DNA of 64,000 nt from Sphingomonas sp. (GTDB taxonomy: Bacteria; Pseudomonadota; Alphaproteobacteria; Sphingomonadales; Sphingomonadaceae). Of this stretch, positions 28,201-36,127 are shown piece by piece (within the stretch, counting starts at the first letter, position 1; every line of letters starts with the position of its first letter). The notes below the pieces were generated by a model. The model made no database searches. It worked only from the letters and a program-made list of their open reading frames with translations, and was not told the origin of the DNA. The translations under genes and the position numbers were made by a program. The DNA lies in contig JAFKLY010000002.1 in the NCBI GenBank assembly GCA_017304655.1, positions 372,001 to 436,000 on the forward strand, given 5' to 3'.

Positions 28201-28570
28201 TCACGGCCGGCACGATCCAGTCGAGCTGGCCGACATGGCGCCGCAGCGAGGCGATGCTGCGCTCGTCGCCCGGCACGTAGAAACCGATGGAGACGGGCGC
28301 TGCATCCGCGCCGGCATGATGGCCGCCGAGCCAGTGGGGCAACCACTCGGCCAGATCGCGGCGCAGGCGGGAGGAAACGGTGAGGTGGGCGGCGTGAGTC
28401 TGCGGCAGCGGCAAGGCGAGGTCGCGCCCCGGCACGACCTTGATGAGCGTGGTGGCAAAGGCGAGCGCGGCGAGAACGATCATAGCCAGCAGAGCGGCAA
28501 CTCCTCGCCGCGCCCACAGACCCCGCCGCCCGGTGGGGTCGAAAAAAACCGGTCTTGTCATGCCAGGCAT
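25223..28570 (-). CDS. Trimodular GH18-like / polysaccharide deacetylase / GT2 glycosyltransferase fusion
   Basis: A 1115-residue membrane protein. After a transmembrane helix (about 22-45), residues about 90-450 form a GH18-like (beta/alpha) domain with D207-F-E209 in LVMDFEALPP. Residues about 465-670 are an NodB-type polysaccharide deacetylase with TFDDGPD (472-478) and H525-x3-H529. After another helix, residues about 740-970 are a family 2 glycosyltransferase with DD 776-777, DAD 827-829, EDQDL (918-922) and QRYRW (955-959), then four or so C-terminal helices. It probably builds, modifies and trims an exported N-acetylated polysaccharide such as a poly-GlcNAc-like chain. The substrate is inference. 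Confidence 0.9.
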   Translation of the reverse strand: MPGMTRPVFFDPTGRRGLWARRGVAALLAMIVLAALAFATTLIKVVPGRDLALPLPQTHAAHLTVSSRLRRDLAEWLPHWLGGHHAGADAAPVSIGFYVPGDERSIASLRRHVGQLDWIVPAVMTVTGPSHAVTTLPDPKFDRMLSAMQRHGQRMPKVLPMVQNVGANGWEGDNSARLLASPSASRQLINTLARSVAAKHQAGLVMDFEALPPQAMADYLRFLRQLRAALPISAQLVATAPAGDESWPLHQLAQATDRLIFMAYDQHWQGGQAGPVAAQEWFVDQVEDALRRVGPSKLIVALGSYAYDWHDGETDALSLDEAWLAAHDSDAPVTFDNASGNAGFAYEDGQSRHQVWLLDAATSWNEMQALRRLHIGSIALWRLGSEDPGYWSDLAANRNGGRPSLDRVESTLNTDVEGSGEILRITATPTQGARAVRFDRDGMILQERYRALPTPYQVKRTGAQQPHLVALTFDDGPDGTWTPQILSVLEKAHVPATFFVVGENALEHPQLLRRIVDDGDEIGNHTYLHPNLANASETETMLELNATQRLVQAYTGRSMRLFRAPYFGDAEPTTADELGPALAAQKAGYTVVGLHVDPNDWQRPQADAIVSQVLSQVASASPDRSENVILLHDGGGERSQTVAALPRIIAGLQARGYRFVPVSQLAGLSRDAAMPPVKASDLLAVRIDVSIFVLLAFVTAALGWIFYLAISLGIARAVLMAGLAWAQARTRRSVAPQFEPSVSIIIPAYNEERVIEASVRRVLASDYPALHVIVADDGSKDATSAIVARAFADDPRVTLLMLQNGGKASALNRALLHADGDVIIALDADTQFEPQTIRRLARWFADPAIGAVAGDARVGNRINLVTRWQALEYITAQNLERRALAGFDAMTVVPGAVGAWRRTALDVVGGYPEDTLAEDQDLTIAIQRAGWRVTYDAQAVAWTEAPETFKALAKQRYRWAFGTLQCLWKHAAILRERKPTGLALVGLPQAWLFQIAFAAISPLIDLALVVSVVSTVMRVQQHGWAQTSGDVGMMALYWVAFTTIDVLCGWVAYRLDGRKQPYPALLLVAQRFVYRQIMYWVVIRAIASAIGGWVVGWGKLERSGRVAVDGHHAAA

Positions 28571-28694
28571 CCCCGTGACCGTCCTTCATGCGGGACGACC
28601 CGGATTGCGTCCTACGCCCGGCCGCCTATTGGGGGCATGGTCCGGGCATGAACTTTTGGTCATGATGCCGGCAGGCTCCGGCGGGCGGTTGCGT

Positions 28695-30101
28695 CTAGAC
28701 CGTCCAGCCGCCGCCCAGCGCGCGGAACAGGTCGATCTGCGCTTGCGCCACGGCGGCATCCTGCTGGGCCAGCGCGGCTTCGGCCTCGGCGAAGGTCCGT
28801 TCCGTGTCGAGCAGTTGCAGCGAGTCGATCGCGCCCTCGCGCTGCTGCGCGCGGGTGATCTTCGCGGCGGTCTCGGCGGAATCGCGCGCGGCCTTCAATG
28901 ACTGGCGGCGTTCGAGCGACCGGGCATAGTTGGAGAGCGCCGTCTCGGTTTCCGCCAGCGCATTGAGCACTGCGCCGTCGAACGTGGCGAGCGCCGCCTG
29001 GCTGTCGGCGCGGGCTCCGGCAATGCGGGCACGCGCGGCCTCCTGATTGGGGAAGGACCAGCTGATCAGCGGCCCGAGCAGCCAGCGCAGCGGCCCGGCG
29101 CCAAAGGCGTCGGCGATGTTCGGGCCGGTGGAGCCGATCGACCCGCCCAGCGTCACGCGCGGATAAAGGCTGGCCGTGGCCACGCCGATCCGCGCCGTGT
29201 CGGCCGCCAGCCGCCGCTCGGCGGCGCGCACGTCCGGCCGGCGTGCAAGCAGGGTCGCACCGTCGCCGACCGGGATCGGCTGGCCGATCTCCAGGTTGAG
29301 GCTGCGCGCGGCGGCGATGGGTGGCAGCGCGTCGGGCGTGCGCCCGGTGAGCGTGGCGAGGCGGAACAGCGCTGCCTGCCGGTCCGCAGTGAGGCGCGGA
29401 ATATCCGCGGCGCGCTGGTCGCGCAGCGTGGCGATGCGCGCGACGTCGAGCGTGGTTGCAAGGCCGGCGGACTGGCGCCGCCGCGTCAGGTCCAGCAGCC
29501 GATCGAGCAGCCCGACAATGTCGTTCGCCACCTTGAGCCGCGCCGCGCCGGAGGCGGCATCGGCATAGGCGCGGGTGGTGTCCGCCACAACGGCGACGCG
29601 CACGGCGTCGGCATCGGCAGCGGCTGCATCGGCGTCGCCGCGCGCGGCTTCCACGCCCCGGCTCACCCGTCCGAACAGGTCGACCTCATAGGAGACGCTC
29701 AGGCCGCCATCGACGGACCAGTCCTCCTGCGGTGCGCCCGGTGCGCGCTGGGTGACGGGCACGCGGCCATAGGTCGCGCCGGCGCTGAGGCTGGTCTGCG
29801 GCAACCGGTCGGAGCGCGCCCCGCGCAGGGCGGATCGGGCCTTTTCGAGCCGGGCCACCGCCACGCGCACGTCCGTATTGGCGGCAAGCGCATCGGCAAT
29901 GAGCTGGTCGAGCACCGGGTCCTGATACAGGCGCCACCAATCCTGCTGGGCTGGCGCAGCCACGAAGGCCGGGTCCGTTGCGGAGAGAAAGGGGCCGGAG
30001 GACGCCGCGGGGGGCGTGGGGGCGACGTAGTCCGGCCCCGCCGCGCACGCTGAAAGCGCCAGCGCGGAAACCATGGGGGTGATGATGCGGGAGAGAGTCA
30101 T
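28695..30101 (-). CDS. RND efflux outer-membrane lipoprotein (NodT/OprM family)
   Basis: A 468-residue TolC-like outer-membrane channel. The N-terminal signal peptide ends in a lipobox (ALSACAAGPDY), and the chain has the two repeated helical/beta segments typical of NodT proteins, including LDQLIADALAANTDVRVAVARLEKARS. It is the third gene of the efflux operon, 12 bases after the RND pump gene. It completes the tripartite pump from cytoplasmic membrane to outside. Confidence 0.93.
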   Translation of the reverse strand: MTLSRIITPMVSALALSACAAGPDYVAPTPPAASSGPFLSATDPAFVAAPAQQDWWRLYQDPVLDQLIADALAANTDVRVAVARLEKARSALRGARSDRLPQTSLSAGATYGRVPVTQRAPGAPQEDWSVDGGLSVSYEVDLFGRVSRGVEAARGDADAAAADADAVRVAVVADTTRAYADAASGAARLKVANDIVGLLDRLLDLTRRRQSAGLATTLDVARIATLRDQRAADIPRLTADRQAALFRLATLTGRTPDALPPIAAARSLNLEIGQPIPVGDGATLLARRPDVRAAERRLAADTARIGVATASLYPRVTLGGSIGSTGPNIADAFGAGPLRWLLGPLISWSFPNQEAARARIAGARADSQAALATFDGAVLNALAETETALSNYARSLERRQSLKAARDSAETAAKITRAQQREGAIDSLQLLDTERTFAEAEAALAQQDAAVAQAQIDLFRALGGGWTV

Positions 30102-30113
30102 GACGGTATCTCC

Positions 30114-33100
30114 TCACTCTGCCGGCAGCGGCGCGGCATGGGCAGGCGTGAACCGGGCGCGCAGCCGCGCGAACCGCTCGCCCAGCCCGCGGCTGACGAC
30201 ATAGAAGGTGGGGGTGAAGACGAGGCCGAAGATGGTGACGCCGGCCATGCCGAAGAAGACGGCGGTGCCCAGTGCCTGCCGCAGCTCCGCACCCGCGCCC
30301 GTGGCGAGCACCAGCGGCACCGCGCCCAGGATGAAGGCAAAGCTCGTCATCAGGATCGGCCGCAGCCGCTGCTCGGCGGCATGCACCGCAGCCTCGATGG
30401 TCGAGAGGCCATGGTCCTCGCCCTGCCGCGCGAACTCGACGATGAGGATCGCGTTCTTGGCGGCCAGCGCCACAAGCACGATGATGCCGATCTGCGTGAG
30501 GACATTGTTGTCCATGCCGCGCAGGTTGACGCCGATCATCGCGGCCAGCACGGACATGGGCACGATCAGGATGATCGCGAGCGGCATGACCAGGCTCTCA
30601 TATTGCGCGGCGAGCACGAGGAAGACGAGCAGCACCGCGAGGCCGAAGACGAGCACGGCGGTGTTGCCGGCGGTCTTCTGCTGATAGGCGATGCCGGTCC
30701 ACTCATGGGTGAAGCCGTGCGGCAGGTTGGCGTTGGCGATCTCTTCCATCTTGGCCAGTGACTGGCCGGAGGAGTAGCCCGGCGCCGTATCGCCATCGAT
30801 GGCGACGGCGGGCGACAGGTTGTAGCGCTGCACGCGATACGGCCCCGTCGTGTCGCGGAACGTCGCGACCGAGCCGATCGGCACCATCTGCCCGTAATCC
30901 GAGCGGGTTTGCAGATTGGCGATGTCGGCGGGCGTGCGGCGGAACGGCTCGTCGGCTTGCGCGGTGACACGATAGGTGCGGCCGAGCAGATTGAAGTCGT
31001 TCACGAACGCCGAGCCGAGATAGACCTGCAGCGTCTCGAACACGCGCTCGGGCGGCAGGCCCAGCATCTGCGCCTTGTCACGGTCGATATCGGCGAAGAT
31101 GCGCGGCGTGTTCGTCTCGAAGAAGGTATAGACGAAGAACAGGCCGGGGGTCTGGTTGGCCGGGCCGATCACGCTGTACGCGGCCTGCTCCAGGGCCTTG
31201 CTGCCCTTGCCGTCGCGGTCCTGCACCATCATGCGATAGCCGCCGGCCGAGCCGATGCCGCGAATGAGCGGGGGCTTGGCGAGCATCAGCCGCGCCTCGG
31301 TGATGTCGGCGGTCCGCTTGCGGGCCTCCTCCATCAGCGCGTCGATGGTCTGCCCCTTCTTCGCGCGGTCCTCGAAATCGTCGAGCACCCAGTAAGCCGC
31401 GGCCGAGCTGACGTTGCGTGTCTCGGAGGCGCCGTCAAAGCCGGAGAGCATGACGGTGTTGCTGATGCCGGGGATCGGCAGCATCCGCTCGGCGACCTTC
31501 TTCATCACCGCGTCCGTGCGCGCCGTGGACGAGCCGGGCGGGAGCTGGATGATGGTGAAGAAATAGCCCTGGTCCTGCGCGGGGATGAAGCCGGTGGGGG
31601 TCCAGACAAGCGCGCCGGCGGTAAGCGCGATGAGGCCGGCATAGGCTGCCATCATCTTCTTGGGCTGGCGCACGAGCCGGGCGGTGAGCGCCGCATAGCC
31701 CGCGCTGAACCGCTCGAACCCGCGATTGAAGGCATTGCCGGCCCGCTCGATCAGCTGGCGCCAGCGCGGTGCGTCCTCGGCCAGCGTTTCGCGAGGCTTG
31801 AGCAGCAGCGCGGACATTGCCGGGGAGAGGGTGAGCGAGAGCACCAGCGAGATGATCGTCGCCGCCGAGATGGTGATGGCGAACTGCTGGTAGAAGGCGC
31901 CGGACATGCCGCTGATGAACAGGGTCGGCACGAACACCGCGCACAGCACGAGCACAATGGCGATCAGCGCCGCGCCCACCTCGTCCATGGATGTGCGCGC
32001 CGCTTCCAGCGGGGTCATGCCATGTTCGAGATTGCGCTCGACATTCTCGACCACCACGATCGCGTCGTCGACGACGATGCCGATCGCCAGCACCAGGCCG
32101 AACAGCGAGAGGTTGTTGAGCGAATAGCCCAACCCTGCGAGCACCGCGAAGGTGCCGATGAGCGAGACCGGGATGGCAAGCACGGGGATGATCGCCGCGC
32201 GCCACTTCTGCAGGAAGACGATGATGACGAGAACGACGAGGATGACAGCCTCGACCAGCGTCTTGACCACTTCGTCGATCGACTTCTGGATGAACTCGGT
32301 TGGGTTGTAGACGATGCGATATTCCAGGCCCTTGGGGAACTCCTTGGCAAGGACTTCCATCTCCGCCTTGATGCCTTCGGCAGCGGCCAGCGCGTTGGTG
32401 CCCGGCATCTGGAAGACGGGGATGATGACGCTGTCCTTGTCGCCCAGATAGGCTGAGGTGCCATAATCCTCGGCGCCCAGCTCCACGCGGGCAACGTCGC
32501 TCACGCGAACCTGGCGGCCCTGCGCGTCGGTGCGGATCACGACCTTGCCGAACTGAGCCGGGTCGGTGAAGCGGCCCTGCGTCTCGACATTGAGCTGGAA
32601 GGCGGAATTGCCCGCCGGTGGCTGGCCGAGCGTACCTGCGGCGACCTGCACATTCTGCTGGCGCAGCGCGGTCACGATGTCGCCCGCCGTCAGGCCGAGC
32701 GAGGCCGCGCGGCGCGGGTCGATCCAGATGCGCATGGAGAGATCGCGCGAGCCGAACAGCTGCACGTCGCCCACGCCTTCAAGCCGGGCGAGCCGGTCCT
32801 TGATGCGGGTCTGCGCGTAGTTGGAGATATAGGCGCGGTCGAGCGACTTGTCCGGCGAGATGAGGTTCACGATCAGCAGGAAGTCCGGTGAGGTCTTCTT
32901 GGTGACCACGCCCAGCCGCTGCACTTCCTGCGGCAGGCGCGGCTCGGCGATGGCGACGCGGTTCTGCACCAGCACCTGCGCGGCATCCAGGTCGGTGCCC
33001 TGCTTGAAGGTCACGGTGATGACCACCCGCCCGTCGCCGGTCGATTGCGACGACTGGTAGAGCATGTTCTCGACGCCGTTGATCTCCTGCTCGATCGGGC

Positions 33101-33293
33101 TTGCGACCGTCTCGGCCACGGTCTCGGCAGATGCGCCGGGATATGTGGCGGAGACGGTCACGGTCGGGGGGACGACCTCGGGATATTGCGAGACCGGCAG
33201 GAAGAAATAGGCGATGGCACCGATGATCGTGATGATCACGGCAATGACCGCCGCGAAGATCGGCCGGTCGATGAAGAAGCGGGAGAGGCGCAT
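30114..33293 (-). CDS. RND multidrug efflux pump, AcrB/MexB family (HAE1)
   Basis: A 1059-residue proton-driven inner-membrane transporter. It starts MRLSRFFIDRPIFAAVIAVI as in AcrB homologues, and transmembrane helix 4 keeps the proton-relay aspartate pair (GIVVDDAIVVVENVER). The length and two-fold repeat are normal for the hydrophobe/amphiphile group. It lies between adaptor and outer-membrane factor genes. The substrate range cannot be read from the sequence. Confidence 0.96.
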   Translation of the reverse strand: MRLSRFFIDRPIFAAVIAVIITIIGAIAYFFLPVSQYPEVVPPTVTVSATYPGASAETVAETVASPIEQEINGVENMLYQSSQSTGDGRVVITVTFKQGTDLDAAQVLVQNRVAIAEPRLPQEVQRLGVVTKKTSPDFLLIVNLISPDKSLDRAYISNYAQTRIKDRLARLEGVGDVQLFGSRDLSMRIWIDPRRAASLGLTAGDIVTALRQQNVQVAAGTLGQPPAGNSAFQLNVETQGRFTDPAQFGKVVIRTDAQGRQVRVSDVARVELGAEDYGTSAYLGDKDSVIIPVFQMPGTNALAAAEGIKAEMEVLAKEFPKGLEYRIVYNPTEFIQKSIDEVVKTLVEAVILVVLVIIVFLQKWRAAIIPVLAIPVSLIGTFAVLAGLGYSLNNLSLFGLVLAIGIVVDDAIVVVENVERNLEHGMTPLEAARTSMDEVGAALIAIVLVLCAVFVPTLFISGMSGAFYQQFAITISAATIISLVLSLTLSPAMSALLLKPRETLAEDAPRWRQLIERAGNAFNRGFERFSAGYAALTARLVRQPKKMMAAYAGLIALTAGALVWTPTGFIPAQDQGYFFTIIQLPPGSSTARTDAVMKKVAERMLPIPGISNTVMLSGFDGASETRNVSSAAAYWVLDDFEDRAKKGQTIDALMEEARKRTADITEARLMLAKPPLIRGIGSAGGYRMMVQDRDGKGSKALEQAAYSVIGPANQTPGLFFVYTFFETNTPRIFADIDRDKAQMLGLPPERVFETLQVYLGSAFVNDFNLLGRTYRVTAQADEPFRRTPADIANLQTRSDYGQMVPIGSVATFRDTTGPYRVQRYNLSPAVAIDGDTAPGYSSGQSLAKMEEIANANLPHGFTHEWTGIAYQQKTAGNTAVLVFGLAVLLVFLVLAAQYESLVMPLAIILIVPMSVLAAMIGVNLRGMDNNVLTQIGIIVLVALAAKNAILIVEFARQGEDHGLSTIEAAVHAAEQRLRPILMTSFAFILGAVPLVLATGAGAELRQALGTAVFFGMAGVTIFGLVFTPTFYVVSRGLGERFARLRARFTPAHAAPLPAE

Positions 33294-33388
33294 ATGTTCC
33301 TCCTGAAAAGCTGACTGCCGCGATACGGCCTTCCCCGATGTGCTCCTGCGAAGGCAGTAGCCCAGGGCGATTGAGTTCGTTGTTTGCG

Positions 33389-33416
33389 CCCTGTTCCTGC
33401 CTATGCAGGAACAGGG
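33389..33416 (-). repeat. Perfect 12-bp hairpin between the adaptor and pump genes
   Basis: CCCTGTTCCTGC and GCAGGAACAGGG with a CTAT loop lie nine bases after the adaptor stop on the minus strand. There is no T-tract. It may be an mRNA processing or stabilising hairpin that sets adaptor to pump ratio, or a small dispersed palindrome. Confidence 0.6.
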
Positions 33417-33424
33417 GAGCAGGC

Positions 33425-34693
33425 TTACCGCGCGAAGGTCGCTTGCCCCGCCAGCGTCACCCCTGTGGGTGCGGAGGGTGCTGCGGCCTGGGCTTCGGGC
33501 ACGATCTTGCCAGCCTTGGCCTGCACCTTGCCGCCGGGCATCGCCATCTGCGTACCGCTGATGATGACCTGGTCGGTCGGCGCGATGCCGGAGCGCACAA
33601 CGCGCAGACCGTCAATCACCGGGCCGAGCGTCACCGGCTTGGCGGCGACGGTGCCGTCCTTGCCGACGACGAGCAGCAGCTTGCGTGCCTGATCGGTCTG
33701 CACGGCGGTGTCGGGCACCAGCAGGGCATTCACCTTTCCGGCACTGGCGAGGCGCATGTTGCCGAACATGCCGGGCGTCAGGAACAGGTCCGGATTGGCC
33801 AGCACGGCGCGGGCGCGAATGGTGCCGGAGCGCGGGTCGAGGCCATTGTCGGTGAAGTCGAGCTGGCCCTTCCACTTGTAGTCCGTCTCGTCCTGCAGGC
33901 GGATTTCCACCGGCGCGCCCTTGCTCTCACCATCGCGCTTGGCCTTCAGGAACAGCCCCTCGGATCCCTCGAACGAGAAATAGATCGGGTCGAGCGCGTT
34001 GATCGTGGTGAGCAGCGTGCCGGCCGGGCCTTCGCCCGAGGAGACGAGGTTGCCTGCATCGATCCGCCGGTCCGAGATGCGACCGCCGATCGGCGCGCGC
34101 ACCGTGGTGAACTCCATGTCGAGGGCACGGGCATGGACGCGCGCCTGCGCGCCTGCCAGCGAGGCGGATGCGGCCTGCACGCGGGCGCGCAGCCGGTCGA
34201 CCTCGCTTTGCGAGACGGCATCGGCGGCGACGAGACGCAGGGCACGGTCCAGATCGGCACGGGCAAGGGCGAGGTCGCTCTGCGCTGTCGCCACGCCTGC
34301 GCGGGCTTCGGCCAGCGCGGCCTGGAAGGGGCGGGGATCGATCGTGAACAGCGGCTGCCCGGCGCGGACGATCTGCCCGTCCTTGAAGTGGATCGCCGTG
34401 ATCGCGCCGGAGACGCGCGGGCGCACCTCGACCGAACGAACCGCCTCGAACCGGCCGATATAATCGTCCCATTCCGTCACTTCGCGCTGGAGCGGCGCGG
34501 CGACCGTCACCGTGGGCATGGCCTGCGCCATGGCCGGCGGTGCGCCGCGCTGGGTGAAGGCATAGCCCCCCGCGATGGCGAGGACCGGCAGGGCGATCCA
34601 GGCCACGCGGCGCAGGCGCTTGCGGTCGGAGGCGAGGGTGGTCGCCTCCGACTGCCGGGCATCGCCCTGCTTGAAGAGTTCATGCATGTTCAT
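33425..34693 (-). CDS. RND efflux periplasmic adaptor (membrane fusion protein)
   Basis: A 422-residue AcrA/MexE-type adaptor. An N-terminal membrane anchor (WIALPVLAIAGGYAFT) is followed by a lipoyl-like domain (RPRVSGAITAIHFKDGQIVRAGQPLFTIDP), an alpha-hairpin rich in Ala, Arg and Asp, and beta-barrel segments. Its start is immediately adjacent to the stop of the small gene upstream. It links the pump to the outer-membrane channel. Confidence 0.94.
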   Translation of the reverse strand: MNMHELFKQGDARQSEATTLASDRKRLRRVAWIALPVLAIAGGYAFTQRGAPPAMAQAMPTVTVAAPLQREVTEWDDYIGRFEAVRSVEVRPRVSGAITAIHFKDGQIVRAGQPLFTIDPRPFQAALAEARAGVATAQSDLALARADLDRALRLVAADAVSQSEVDRLRARVQAASASLAGAQARVHARALDMEFTTVRAPIGGRISDRRIDAGNLVSSGEGPAGTLLTTINALDPIYFSFEGSEGLFLKAKRDGESKGAPVEIRLQDETDYKWKGQLDFTDNGLDPRSGTIRARAVLANPDLFLTPGMFGNMRLASAGKVNALLVPDTAVQTDQARKLLLVVGKDGTVAAKPVTLGPVIDGLRVVRSGIAPTDQVIISGTQMAMPGGKVQAKAGKIVPEAQAAAPSAPTGVTLAGQATFAR

Positions 34694-35092
34694 TTACGCC
34701 ATCCTTCCCCGTCGTGCCGCACGCTCGGCAACGACATGCTTGGCCAGCCGCTCGTACTGGAGCTCCGAAAAGCCGGCGGCGAGAAAGCCACCAATTTCCG
34801 AGGGCGGGACATTGTAACCATGGTGCCAGCTCAGCACCGCGACGCGCCGCAGCGCTTCCAGCCGTTCGTCGGAAAGCGGGTTCTTCCGCTCGATACCGAA
34901 GATACGGCGAAACAGTCGGCCCCAACGGCCTTCGGGACGAAGCGAGTTCAGGCCATCCGTGCGGGCAAGGCGCACGATCGTCCACTCGCGCTGGCTCAGC
35001 TCGCTTGCCTCCCCGGCAGCCGCGCGGGCCGGCGGGAAGACGGGCTCGATCGCTGCTGCGTCGCGATATGCCGCAAAGTTGATATAAGCCAT
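34694..35092 (-). CDS. Hypothetical protein leading the efflux operon
   Basis: A 132-residue soluble protein with no signal peptide or membrane helix, and not recognised as a named family. The sequence is rich in Arg and Trp/Tyr and holds a central basic segment (RPEGRWGRLFRRIFGIERK) and a basic C-terminus. Its stop codon directly abuts the adaptor start, and two TetR-type operator motifs lie upstream, so it is probably the first gene of the efflux operon. Its role is unknown. Confidence 0.7.
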   Translation of the reverse strand: MAYINFAAYRDAAAIEPVFPPARAAAGEASELSQREWTIVRLARTDGLNSLRPEGRWGRLFRRIFGIERKNPLSDERLEALRRVAVLSWHHGYNVPPSEIGGFLAAGFSELQYERLAKHVVAERAARRGRMA

Positions 35093-35310
35093 CTTCTCGT
35101 CTCCTCACGCGCCCCTGTGCACGGGATAAGACGGTCCGCTCCCGCAAGAGCCTTGGCTCTACGGGTGGAGATCGCTTGGCACAGAGGGTCGGCCTGCCGG
35201 ACGCACGGGGATGCGGGCCGGGCCGGCCTGTCAGAACCTCAAAATTTTCCTCAGATCGAACCGTGGAGATCGCGCAGACCGAATCGGTTTGGCGGTGCCC
35301 CCAGCCCTTT

Positions 35311-35331
35311 TATGTACTGGCCGGTATGAAA
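35311..35331 (+). promoter_or_regulatory. TetR-type operator copy A upstream of the efflux operon
   Basis: Core TGTACTGGCCGGTAT, an imperfect palindrome centred on GGCC, about 220 bases before the first gene of the efflux operon. It matches copies B and C at most positions (pattern TGTAC-x-G-x-x-CG-x-TAT). In this gene-free stretch (35093-35403) the two copies are the only structure seen. Confidence 0.6.
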
Positions 35332-35359
35332 CTCGATCGATCCGGCGTCAAGCCATAAT

Positions 35360-35380
35360 TTTGTACCGACCGATATTTTT
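35360..35380 (+). promoter_or_regulatory. TetR-type operator copy B
   Basis: Core TGTACCGACCGATAT, 24 bases after the tetR stop and 49 bases from copy A. It shares TGTAC, a central CG and TAT with copies A and C. It lies in the leader or promoter of the efflux operon. Confidence 0.6.
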
Positions 35381-35403
35381 ATGCGCAAGCCCGAAAGTTG
35401 CGC

Positions 35404-36006
35404 TTAACGCCCCGGCCATATCGCCAGCGTGGTGTCGACCACGCGCTGCAAGTCGTCCCGGCTCATGCCGGCGCCCGCCTGCAAGGCCATGCCTTGCAGC
35501 ACCGAGATCAGATAATTGGTCATGGCCTCGGGATCGACCGGGCTGTTGAAGTCGCCTTCCTCGAGGGCCCGCGCCATGCGTGCGATGAGCAGGGCGCGCA
35601 CTTTCTGCCCGCGCTCTACCACTTCATCGCGGATGCACTCCGCTTCGGTGCCGCAGGCGGTCGAGGCGATAACGCGCAGGCAGCCGCGCGGCTCGCACTC
35701 GCCGGCAAAGGTTTCGATCGCACCGTGCAGCAGCCGCTGTGCGACGCCCTTGGCGGTGTCCGCATCGAGCGCATAGCCGATATAGGCCATTTTCTCGCGC
35801 TCGTAGAGGTCGAGCGCCTGGCGGAACAGAGCTTCCTTGTTGCCGAAGGCTGCGTAGAGACTCGGGCGCGTGATGCCCATCGCCTCGGTCAGGTCGGAGA
35901 GGGACGCGCCCTCATAACCCTTGCTCCAGAACACACGCAAAGCCGCCGCCAACGCCATGTCGACGTCGAACTCGCGGGGTCTGCCTCGGATTGCTACAGC
36001 TTCCAT
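35404..36006 (-). CDS. TetR/AcrR-family transcriptional repressor of the efflux operon
   Basis: A 200-residue repressor. The N-terminal helix-turn-helix is clear: RGRPREFDVDMALAAALRVFWSKGYEGASLSDLTEAMGITRPSLYAAFGNKEALFRQAL. The rest is the ligand-binding domain. ATG 36006 is chosen because the motif starts just after it; upstream in-frame sequence lacks family character. Copy C of the operator covers the start codon, which implies autoregulation. Copies A and B lie downstream, before the efflux genes on the same strand. Confidence 0.92.
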   Translation of the reverse strand: MEAVAIRGRPREFDVDMALAAALRVFWSKGYEGASLSDLTEAMGITRPSLYAAFGNKEALFRQALDLYEREKMAYIGYALDADTAKGVAQRLLHGAIETFAGECEPRGCLRVIASTACGTEAECIRDEVVERGQKVRALLIARMARALEEGDFNSPVDPEAMTNYLISVLQGMALQAGAGMSRDDLQRVVDTTLAIWPGR

Positions 36007-36021
36007 ATCGACCGGTACATA
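36001..36021 (-). promoter_or_regulatory. TetR-type operator copy C over the tetR start
   Basis: On the minus strand the core reads TGTACCGGTCGATAT, matching copies A and B, and covers the tetR ATG. It also lies about 110 bases before the divergent oxidoreductase gene, which could therefore be coregulated. Confidence 0.6.
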
Positions 36022-36127
36022 ATGCTGTTGCCAGCCAAAGTCCAGTGGATGATAAGCCCGTGATCGCGGGACAGGCTGCGCGCCGTCCGGCGACACATCG
36101 TCCGCGTGGAAAGGGAGGCCTAAGGGC

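Noticed and set aside
25235..28651. A 1138-codon plus-strand open frame opposite the trimodular polysaccharide gene
   Set aside because: Its translation is Arg/Ala/Asp-rich without motifs, and the minus strand encodes three well-formed domains. Long antisense frames are usual in DNA this rich in G+C.
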